Of a stretch of 64,000 bases of DNA, positions 24,166-33,621 are shown in pieces (positions within the stretch are counted from its first letter, which is position 1; each line of letters opens with the position of its first letter). A program made the position numbers and the translations under genes. Source of the DNA: Asterella californica (Eukaryota; Streptophyta; Marchantiopsida; Marchantiales; Aytoniaceae). The notes below the pieces were generated by a model. It searched no databases, had not been told where the DNA came from, and saw only the letters and a list, made by a program, of their open reading frames with translations. The DNA is taken from assembly GCA_036924285.1 (NCBI GenBank), contig JAYKYS010000012.1, forward strand, positions 11,036,001 to 11,100,000, read 5' to 3'.

Positions 24166-25956
24166 TCGAAATCTCTTCTCTCGTTGAAGAACACGATCTC
24201 GCTCCTTGGCACTTACTGTGCCTACTACCACACCAGTACGTAGATACTCCATCACGGTCACATCATCATGGATATCTCGCTGGTCTGGAACACCATCTCC
24301 ACCCTCAGGATCTGGAGACTCATCATCTACTCTCTGACCAGATAAAGATACGACTTGGCCCTCCATACTAGAGTTCATGGCCAACACACAAAGAAAGGCA
24401 GATGCATGCCACCCTGGCACTATCTCCTCATCAACCTCGTCATGCTAGCGAGCCCCAGTCTGATCCTGCTGACTCGTGCACGGGTTGCGACTCAACCCGT
24501 CGGCATCTAGGTTTGCAACTCCAGGTCTATGTACTACCTGGAAGTCATACTCCTGTAAGATCAGAGCCCATCGTGCAAGCTTCCCTGTAAGCTTGTCGGA
24601 CTCCATCAACCACTTGAGCGGCTAGTGATCAGTGATGAGAGTAAAGGGGTTCCCAAACAGATAACATCGAAAGTGTGCAACAGCCCACACTGCCGCCAAA
24701 CACTCTCTCTCATACGAACTATACCTCGCCTCCGCTGAATTATTGGAGCGACTGGCATACGCCACCACGAACTCCTTTTTCTCATCATCATGCTGAGTCA
24801 GCACTGCTCCAAGTCCCAACATACTCCAATCGGTGTGCAGTTGGAAAGGACGCCCCCTAACGGGTCTCCTCAAGATGGGAGCAGATGTCAACATATCCTT
24901 GAGCTCTATGAAAGCTCGCTCTTGCTCATCTCCCCACTGCCACTCCTGGTCCACCTTCATCAGCTTGGTCAACGGCTTCGCAATTGCACTAAACCCTTTC
25001 ACGTATCGACGATAGAAGTTCGCCAAACCAACAAATGCTCGAACTCGACTCACATCTGTGGGGCGTGGGATACGTGCAATAGCCTCAACCTTCGTCTGTT
25101 GAACACCCAATCCACCTGGATAGATGGTGTGGCCCAGATACTCTACCAACTCCTGGAAGAACTTACACTTCCCAGGGTGTAACTTCAACCCATGAGCTCT
25201 CAACCGCTCAAACACATCCCGTAAGTGTCTCTCGTGCTCCACTGTAGCACTATAGACTAAGATGTCGTCAATATAACATCTGACAAAATCCAATCCTGCT
25301 AGGATTCTGTCCATCACCCTTTGGAACTCAGCAGGGGCGTTCTTCAACCCAAATGGTAAGAACCGCCACTGATACAAACAATCCTTGCCGTGAGAGTCAA
25401 TTCCCCAAAATGCTGTCTTGGACTTATCTTCTTCTCTCACTGGCAACTGATGATACCCTGCTCGAAGATCCAAAGTACTGAAGACCTTCACATGCCCCAC
25501 TGCATCAAAGATCTCCTTAGGTGTCGGCATGGCATACTTATCGGACTTCGTCTGTCGATTGAGAGGACGGTAGTCTCCACACATCCGCCTATCCGTGTAG
25601 TTGCCATACATATCCTTCTTGGCTGGTATAACTGTGACAGATGCATACTCTCCATGCGACATCTCCACCAAACCAGCCTCCAACAAGTCTTGAGTCCGAC
25701 TCTGGATCAAGGCTCTCTCCATATCACTGTACCTGTAAGGACGTCGAAAGATTGGCGTGTCTTTAGCCAAGTCGATCCGTATACCAGGTCCCTTCAAGGT
25801 ACCCAAATCCTTCATACTGAAGGCAAAACAATTCCTGTAGCTCTTCAGGAATCTTTGGACTCTTCGTCTCTCCTCTCCTATAAGCTTGGGTCCGATCTCC
25901 GGCTCCCAAGTATCCTCTGTCACCATGCTAGAGGTAGAAGACGAAGTCGTTGACTG
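24166..25956 (-). pseudogene. Reverse transcriptase and RNase H
   Basis: RT runs from 25926: MCGDYRPLNRQT, STLDLRAGYHQL, FLPFGLKNAP, CYIDDILVYS (catalytic DD) and LANFYRRYVKGF, so the palm is complete. RNase H follows (HTDWSMLGLGAVLTQ, SSYERECLAAVWAV, FTLITDH). A TAG at 24619-24621 sits where related elements have Gln in the DHxPL motif, and another TAG lies at 24445-24447. Between them is the PGVANLDADGLSRNP end of RNase H. The frame is the same as that of the methyltransferase C-terminal part, with one TAG (25957-25959) between them. Confidence 0.93.
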
Positions 25957-27749
25957 CTATCTTGCAGCCTCTGGAGCAGTTTCCTTCTGCTCACCACCAA
26001 CAACCTCCACCGCTACTGTGTGTAAAACTTCTGCAGTTCTAGCTGCAAACTCCACACTCTCTCCTATGACATCCCATGATGTCCAAGGATGACGAACTCC
26101 ACGTGCCTCGCCCCCATCCTTTGCCTCCACCGACCCGGTAGGCAAAGAGCTCAAGAATGCTCGAGCAGTAACACCCGTCGATCGCATCCGACGCTGCTCA
26201 GCCAATCCAAGGCTAACAATCCATGTCAAGCAATTCAAGTCCATTGCTTGACCCAATACTTGACGACGTGAAGCCTCCGACACCGAAGCTACTGCCGTCG
26301 TATCCGTAGTGAAACCCATCGCTCGCTCTCTCTCATCGGCATTGGGCTCCACCAACTGCCGTAATTGAGCATCCCACACAAGCCCAGGTCCTCCATCTCT
26401 GTAAGCATGTGACGCTGGAAAGCTTACCAAAGTGGGTAATGCTACCATGGGCCGTCCCACTAGGTTCACCGCTGCCATGGGTGACCTATCGACGACTCTC
26501 ACTACTTGAGAGATCGTCGTCCTGCATCCAAGATGCTATCAACCGTGAGGTGCGCTGGTCGTCTCACTCCATCGTGTGCGCGCTTAAGCACCTCTCTCGG
26601 TAACAAGTTCGTCCACCACAACCGTGGACGATGTGCACGAGATCCCACTCTTGCTGCATCCAACAACACTGCTGGTCCAACCCAAGACCGCACTTGGTGC
26701 ACACTCGTCATCATCTGTGTACGAGCATCACCCAACAAAGGAACGTTCTCCAAGATGTACGTTGGAGAATCCACCTGATGCATCTGGAGATGTCGTAGGA
26801 TCCGTAACATCTCCCAGAACATCCTAGATCGCGGGTCATGTAAACCCTGACCTCTCCCTGCACGCGTGTGACCTTGACATGGCCATCCGGCTATCACCAA
26901 GTGAATGGTGCCCACAAACGTAAGATCCTGCGCCCCCAGCAGCGAAATATCCGACGGTAATGCTTGCTGGTATCCTCTAACAGCTGATATGGGCAACCAC
27001 TCAGGATATCTCTGCACCAAACGTGCCACATGTCGCAATGAGATGCGTCTCGCAATCTCATCTCTCTCCACATACAAGTATCGTTGTACTTGTATACCTG
27101 CCTGCAATACCGCAGCCAAACCTGTGCTGATCTCTCCAAACAGCTCCAGCACACATACACCTTCCTCTGGATACTGCCACACAATGGGAGTCGTATCCAA
27201 CGGTGATAAGGTCACAGGGCCAGTAGCAGGAACAACCCTTTGTTCCTCTACTGGTGGTACAAAAGCTTCACTCCAAGCCTGCTGCACCAGCTGATCAGCA
27301 TACTGCTGCAACTCTCCACTCGAACTCCAGAGTGGAACATCCAAGGCAGATGGTACTAACGTAGACATGCTAGGCATGTCCTCCACCTCCTCATAGATCG
27401 GAGTATCCTCCGCATGGGCATTACCCTCCAACAACTCGTCCGGCCAAGTGATGATCGAACTGAACCCTGCAACGGATGCCATCGTTCCTGGTGTAGGCTC
27501 CGTCGTCCCAACTCTAGCACTAAACCGCACTGATAAGCGGCTCACTCGTCCCTCATCGGACTGCCAACCTGGTCTGTAAGATGCTGTCTCTGTCCAATAG
27601 TCAATCACGAACCCCATAGGGTACAACACAGCACCTCCCACCAATACATCATAAGACTCTGCGGTTGTAACGATGGCCTTGGCCTTCACCATAGAGCCAT
27701 CCGTGGGGTGATCTGGCCGAACTCTCACCGTCAACATCTCACGTGTCAT
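25957..27749 (-). pseudogene. Protease C-terminal part fused to cytosine-5 DNA methyltransferase
   Basis: The first ~65 residues (27749 down) complete the aspartic protease: SYDVLVGGAVLYPMGFVID matches the I-L-G region before RT in gypsy elements. After a ~125-residue linker comes a C5-methyltransferase (residue numbers from 27749): motif I LELFGEISTG at 201-210, motif II YVERDE at 226-231, motif IV GWPCQ with catalytic Cys 291, then SRMFWEMLRIL, motif VI ENV at 334-336, motif VIII RAHRPRLWW at 371-379. The frame shifts at 26502. The second part (26502-25957) adds motif IX ERERAMGF and motif X LGQAMDLNCLTW. Canonical motif order and the PCQ..SRMFWE..RIL pattern fit DNMT3-like or bacterial-like enzymes rather than the circularly permuted DRM. 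No N-terminal BAH, UBA or chromodomain is present. The role is inferred: 5-methylcytosine deposition, perhaps on the element's own DNA. Confidence 0.9.
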
Positions 27750-27764
27750 GTGTAGAGCCGTACC

Positions 27765-29996
27765 TCATGATCCCCCTAGAGATGTCTGCAACTGGAATGG
27801 ACATCTCTCTATCTCGGACTTCTTCAGACCCAAACCAATACACGCCGCCTTTCCCAACATCAACGGTTGGGCTCCAGAGTCTAACAAGACCTTCTGAGGT
27901 CGATACACTTTCCCTGAAGGTGCCACCAAACAGAAGATACCACTTCTGTTGTCCAACAACACCACACCTGGTGCCAAACCAGCACGGTCAATCGCCGGCC
28001 TAGCTGGTAACTCATCTAACCTAGCAGCCGTCGCTTGCCAAGTACCACTGGTAGCTGTCCTGATCCTCGACTCCATGGACACGTCTACCGCGTCTCGCTG
28101 AACTACTTCAGCACTAGAGGTAACTACATCCTCGCTCTCACTGAGCGTGGCCGCCAACTGGAACACTGGAGCCAAGTTGACTCCCAATGCTCTCATATCC
28201 GTGGCTGAGAATAGTGGGGTTCGCAAAACTGTTGTAGCCGCCCCCAACATCGGGTTCGACGTCGCATCCACAGACGTCGAAGGTGGACTCACATCACACC
28301 CACTCATGGATGTCGATGCCTCCAACTCTACTGCACCATCGGTAGGTCGTTTAGGAACCATAGATGTGGTCCTCAACGCCTCCGATAACGTGAACGACTG
28401 GGGAAGCCTGGCTTGTCTATCAGCCTCCCCGCGTTGTGGATCCAACTCCACTGACGCACCTCGTGGCTCAGAGGCACGTACTGCACCTCTAGTCACTGCC
28501 GCAGATGCCTCAATCTGCGCCACACCAGCCATGAAGTCGAAGTCACCTCCTTCTCCTCCATAAGACGTGGAAGCCTCTGTTCCACCTGATCTCCGCTGAG
28601 CCATAGCCATACTTGCTTCTGACGTCGTAGCAGGCGGTGGACCGACCGGTCCTCTCCTAGGTGCTGGACCTCTACCTCCAGCTCGACCACCACGGCCTCC
28701 CTGAGCTCCTCCGCCTCGTCCACGATCATCCTTCCCTTGCCGCAACTCGAGATGGAGATCAAAACAACGGTCACTACTGTGATCAGGTCGTCCGCAATGC
28801 TCACATTGCCTAGGTACTGCTGGAGACGTCCCTGATGTCTCTGACGTCTCATAACCTCTTCTCTGTGGACAATCCCTTTGCTGATGAGGACCATCACACG
28901 TCCAGCAAGGACCCGCTTGCTGCTGACTAGCGAAGGACGGCATGGGCTTCTGCCCACCAGATCCTCCTACATCTCCCTGCGATCGTGACTGCTCTGCACG
29001 ATCCTTACCACCACCACCACCACCACGCTGTTGCGTAGCCTGTGATCCTCGAGAAGAGGTGGTCGCTCCATGTGGTGTCTCCTTGCTGAACCCAGCAACC
29101 ACCACCCTCTCCTCCACCATGTTGAGCTCAATCCGCTCAGCCAGACTAAAGACAACCGCCAACGTCGGAGCGGTATCTCTAAGAAGAGTAGCATCTCTAA
29201 CTCTCCTACGCAGCTCCCGGTCTAGTATCCCATACCAGAACTGAACTGCCTGTGCTTCCGTCACCCCTTGGGTAACGCTGATCAACCGCCTCATGCGAGT
29301 AAACGCCTCACGTAGGCTCTCTCCAGTCTTTCGCTGGAACTCCTGCAGACTCCTCAACTTGTCGGTCCGCACACCCTGATAGTTCTTCCTCAAACATTGG
29401 AAGAACTGAACCACAGGGTTAAACCCTGGTGATATCCCGCTCACACTACCACCCGCTCCACTACCTGTGGACGCACCGCTGGTAGTAGGTACTCCGCCAC
29501 CTGCGGCTGTACCATTGCTACTGGCATCCGAACTCGCAGGTGCTACGCCTCCCAAAACTGCACCAGTAGTGATAGAAACGTAGTTGGGAGACCAATGTTG
29601 TCTCCACAACTCGATCTCAACACTGTAATCTCGCCTGAACTCATGATAATCGTCCATCGGCGGTCCCTCCAAGTGCTGGAACAAACCCTTCCACGCCATG
29701 AAGGGTGTAAACAGCTGTGGGTTCCGCATCTGCTGCAGATCGCACCAACTGTCGAACTCCTGGATGAAGTCATCCAGCTCAATGGTACCAACTGTATCCG
29801 AGTAACGTCGAGGCCCCTTCGTGACCCCATAGATCTCGTCCATGTCCCACAACAACGGTGTTGCGACACTAGACTCACCACCAGAAAACGCGATGTCTGC
29901 GTCTGACTCGTCCTCTGGAACAACCGACAGCAATGGTGTAGGTAGTCGGTACCTCACCCCACTCCGTGTATACCCCACTGTCCGAGAAGTCCCCAC
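27765..29996 (-). pseudogene. Gag polyprotein with start of aspartic protease
   Basis: A 743-codon open frame. Residues ~45-120 hold an acidic, aromatic start; the capsid-like helical domain is at ~195-310 (VVQFFQCLRKNYQG, LRSLQEFQRKTGESL, AVQFWYGILD). A Gly/Arg/Gln-rich segment follows, with two zinc knuckles, CWTCDGPHQQRDC and CEHCGRPDHSSDRC, then a long Ala/Thr/Ser-rich linker. The end is protease: KVLLDSGAQPLMLGKAA with the catalytic DSG. The stop (TGA at 27765-27767) falls inside the protease fold, and the same frame continues five codons later into its C-terminal half, so the stop is a lesion or a readthrough point rather than a natural gag end. Confidence 0.9.
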
Positions 29997-31766
29997 CAGA
30001 ACCTCCCGAGAAATCCGTGATGAGAGAATCCCGCTAACACACTCCTCAACCGGAATGTCGCAATCTCCGTCACCACCGTAACCACCACTTGCCTAATCCC
30101 GCTCCTACTGAGCTCACCTATCCCCTACTAGGACGGTCAAGGTAAGGACAACCTGTACCTGCCATCACCACAGGCAGCCTCTCACGGTCTGTTGGTCGTC
30201 ACTCCAACCGCACCGTGAGAGAGACAAAGGTAGTCTGACTGGTCCGCAACTCCAGCCTCACTACCGACAGCACACTAGAGTGAACTCACTCCGGAAATCA
30301 AGCACCAACACAAGCAAACGCGGCGCACAAACAGGAAGCAGAATATGGAGGGGTTCCAACCACAAGAAGTCCAAACGATAACCCTCCACACTCAAACATT
30401 CACATAAAGAGAAACCCAGCCCCACCCGGACTGACGTCTCCTCGTCGGTGACCACATGCACAATATATGATCACCAACTGTCGTAACTGACACTGGAGGT
30501 CACTAACTAGATGTCCACACCTCTAGTAGCTCCAAAAACATCCACGTGGTAGCTCTACTAGCTCACCCAAGACAACTGCCACCAACTGCCTACATACGCG
30601 TCTCTACGGTATAGGCAAACACTACCACAACTATAGCTTGCCCCTAATACTATGGGGTCGCCTTACCACTCCTCTAGGAACGTGCGAGAAGGTCTCCTAC
30701 TACCTTAAACAAGTCCATAAGTACTTGCACGCATCCCTGTAGGACACCAAGAGCTATTGGTCTAGTGTTAAAGCCAAAGCTAAGACTACAAAGTCAGGAG
30801 GCCAGGTCCAGAAATAGTGTTGGGATGGGTGACCAGCTGGTTTTACACTTCCCACACACTAGAACTTGGATACCTCTCTCACGCACGCCATCAAGCTGGC
30901 TTGCGGCGGGCACGGGCTCGGGCTCAGGCTCAGCTCCGCTCCGCCTCCGCACTCTCGCACTCCGCTCTCACGCCTCCGCACTCACGCACCTCTGCTCCTC
31001 GAAGCCTCCTAACACGCTCTCCACACCTCGACACTCCCGCTCACTCTCCGCTTGAAGTAGAGTAGAACATGTACACACACACCAGAAGAGGCTCGGCTCC
31101 ACCTCGAATTGCAGAAGATTGCACCAAAACAGCCTCCAAAACAGCAAAAACAGTTTGCGGGTGCACACGGGTGACCAAAATCTGACGTAAAACAGCAAGA
31201 ACCTCCAAATCCAACCCGAACACCACCAAAACAGATTCGCAAATGCACCACACACACTTCGCGGATGCACACACACACAAAACAACTACTAAACTCGAGT
31301 TTCCACACGAAATTGAGCCAAAATCTGACGTAACTAGCCTTTTGCACTTGCGGGTGTCACAGCAGCGAACTTCGACATGCCATAACTTCTTCAATCCTTG
31401 GCCAAAGTCCATGAAACTTGGTGCACTGAAATCATCTCTCCAATGCGCTTCCAAAGAGCCCACTCCGGCCCGACATTGACAAGTATTCCGTCTGCCACGC
31501 CCAAACGCGCAATCCGGCTCCAACAACACACTTCAAGAACATTCCGCAAAATTTCTGCAGCGCTTCCGCATGACAGAAATCTCCACTCGACCCCAATCAA
31601 CAGCAAATCAATCTGCGACCAGCAATGTAGCACGGCGCCCACACACCTCGATCACAGCTCCAAACAATCAATCACGAACGGCAACGCCCGAAGATACCAG
31701 CGGACGATTTCTGAATTCAGATCTGCGAGCTCTTACTGAACTCCGCCTCGACCTGCACTCAGTTCT
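29997..31766 (-). other. Leader between 5' LTR core and gag, about 1.77 kb
   Basis: This is long for a gypsy leader. No primer-binding site complementary to an initiator Met tRNA is visible next to the LTR core; the sequence after the core (CTCAAAGAACTGAG) is not one I recognise. CA-rich tracts lie near 31240-31290. Overlapping Cys/Phe-rich open frames near 31000-31530 look like composition artefacts. Confidence 0.5.
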
Positions 31767-31771
31767 TTGAG

Positions 31772-32063
31772 TAATCTGAATACAGAGATTACCATCTCCA
31801 ACACCACAACAAGGATTACTCACAAACGGTCAAGCCAAACCCACTCTAAACGCGAAGAGAATCCGGGTTACACTCAACTAGACTATCCACCATAGCCTGG
31901 AGCTTGAAGGCTCAACTCAAAGAACTAAGGCCTCCAAGCCCTACCTGCAAAGTTTACCCCTAGTGGGCTCTCCCCAACTCGTCCGAACGGCACTAACGGC
32001 CTTACCGGGATGCGTCACTTCGCACTCGGTCAACCTAGCCGAGGGGTCCAAACTGACGTGACA
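31772..32063 (-). repeat. 5' LTR, core only
   Basis: It aligns base for base with 22266-22557 with four differences. Neither flanking 108-bp repeat A is present on either side. The right end TGTCACG (minus strand) is the element's outer border, next to the TCTA duplication. Confidence 0.85.
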
Positions 32064-32319
32064 TCTACCAATACTTAATTACGTACAAAACCGCATAGAG
32101 AGTAAGGATCTCACTAATCAAATCTTCTATAAAGATTCATTGGATGAAGCCCAATTTGGATCCATGAGAACTGGTATCTTGTACTCTTCTCGGACATTTT
32201 CATGAATATCGATCGATCACCACCGACAGATAATCAACTGCTTACGCAAGAGAAGAGACTGAAAGATACTACAGAGTTATGAACCCATGGATATTCACCT
32301 CCTCCATCGTTCTATATGC

Positions 32320-32350
32320 AAAAGTTCACTTTATTCTAAAGTGAACTTTT
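32320..32350. repeat. Perfect 14-bp hairpin, 3-nt loop
   Basis: AAAAGTTCACTTTA, loop TTC, then the exact complement. A further GAACTTTTGAAAGTGAAC segment and a run of T follow. It may be a small inverted duplication or the end structure of a small transposon. Confidence 0.8.
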
Positions 32351-32873
32351 GAACTTTTGAAAGTGAACTTTTTTTTTTCAGCTAACTCTTCCGTTGAAAA
32401 GAGTTAAGTGGTAAATTAAAAACCATGATTAAAGGTGACGGGTTAATGAACAGCCTCCTATCTATATATATATACGTGCATAAGCGAGTCTTCTCCCATT
32501 CTCTTTATGGGTTATAGTTAGATGTTCTTGTATTTCTAGTATAATTATCATTTAATATTTAAATATTCAATATTCTTTTTGAGTTTAAAATATAGTTTTT
32601 ATATAACATATATATATTTTCCTATAACAAAAACGGACAAAAGTTAACATAAACCACTGAAGGGAGGGATTTTATCAAATAAATCAATACCTTCAAAGTT
32701 GATGTAACATGAAGTGTGAATGTCTTTTTAAATGCAAACGTACTTTAGCCGTGGTTTCGCATTAATCGTTCCATCGTTAGTTTTCCTTTTTATTCTTTCT
32801 CTATAAACCTTTATAAGTGGGGTTTCTCAGTCTCTTGCACCAAGATAGAATCTAAACAGTCGCATATCAGTTA

Positions 32874-33619
32874 CTGTAATCTCCCGCTTAAGTACGCACC
32901 CGTTTAAGTATGCATCCCGATTAAGTACGCGGCAAAATTTTTTTGACAGCAAAATTAAGATTCAAGATTTATTAGTTAAACATTTTGTGAATCGTCATTT
33001 AGCGTAAGTTTTGAAGTTTTTTGCGTTTGGCTTTGAGGTCGATCGTTCGGATCTTGCTCTGAAATGATTCAAATGATTTCTTAAGCTCATCCTTTTGCAA
33101 TCCACGGTGCGCTCTGAATCGACTTAACCATTGCCAAGATGCCTTAAAATCGGATTCCGGAATAGAAAGACTAGAAGTAATGCTTTTCACTTTGGCTATG
33201 GCGAGAGATGGCAGGAAAGGCAGTTTGGCACGGCGCATGTTGTCAGTCCAGATGTAAAGCATGTCTTCAAGCTCAGTAAATCGTCCAACGGAAGCTCAAA
33301 ATGTCCTCTCCTTAGCTTCTTCAGACAACCAGACAGACCGTTCTAGGATCACCTCTCGGTTGTCCCACACCTTTCGGATGGCACCATCACTAACGTTGTA
33401 CTCTCGGGCTAGAGCTCTTTTACTCGAAGCATTCGTTTTGCTTAGTTTCGAGATGATTTCTCAGCGTTGATGCTCATTGAGACGCTTTCCATTTGGTTTC
33501 TTCGACATTGTAACGAAGCGCAAGCGATTTGGGCGTGGCAAATCTAAAGTACGCACCTACCGGCTAAGTACGCACAGATCGTGCAGGTTCAAGTTGCGTA
33601 CTTAAGCGGGAGACTACTG
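32874..33619. mobile_element. 746-bp pogo/Tigger-type element with TA duplication
   Basis: Terminal inverted repeats begin CTGTAATCTCCCGCTTAAG on the left and (inverted) CAGTAGTCTCCCGCTTAAG on the right, continuing into GTACGCA. TA flanks both ends (32872-32873, 33620-33621). Extra AAGTACGC-type motifs follow each terminus: AAGTATGC and AAGTACGC on the left, GTACGCA repeats on the right. They are plausible transposase-binding sites. The element is too short to hold a DDE domain. Confidence 0.85.
32999..33508 (-). pseudogene. CENP-B-type DNA-binding part of a pogo transposase, no catalytic domain
   Basis: From 33508 the minus strand reads MSKKPNGKRLNEHQR, stop, then a psq/CENPB_N-like helix-turn-helix (KRALAREYNVSDGAIRKVW). 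After a second stop comes the HTH_CENPB half (LYIWTDNMRRAKLP, SDFKASWQWLSRFRAHRGL). It ends at 32999 after a basic tail. The two stops, and loss of everything after the second HTH, leave only the DNA-recognition part. It lies wholly inside the terminal repeats of the 746-bp element, so it is an internally deleted relative. Confidence 0.75.
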
Positions 33620-33621
33620 TA

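Larger units (their letters stand above)
22159..32063 (-). mobile_element. Ty3/gypsy retrotransposon encoding a cytosine-5 DNA methyltransferase and a PHD finger (near full length)
   Basis: The minus-strand order is 5' LTR core (32063-31772), leader (31766-29997), gag and start of protease (29996-27765), end of protease plus C5-methyltransferase (27749-25957), RT and RNase H (25926-24166), integrase and PHD finger (24165-22839), polypurine-like run, 3' LTR (22667-22159). The outer borders are TG at 22159 and CA at 32063, flanked by TCTA at 22155-22158 and 32064-32067. All polyprotein segments share one frame except for a shift at 26502 and one at about 23635. The RT-before-integrase order is gypsy-type. 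The two LTR cores differ at 4 of 292 positions, so insertion was recent. The copy cannot make an intact polyprotein. Confidence 0.92.

Noticed and set aside
24163..27767. In-frame stops as programmed recoding or selenocysteine
   Set aside because: Stops are of several kinds, fall inside domains and occur with frameshifts; decay explains them more simply. Only the protease TGA was kept as a minor question.
31009..31529. Overlapping Cys/Phe-rich minus-strand open frames in the leader
   Set aside because: Three overlapping frames with low-complexity composition and no domain; likely the result of CA-rich sequence.
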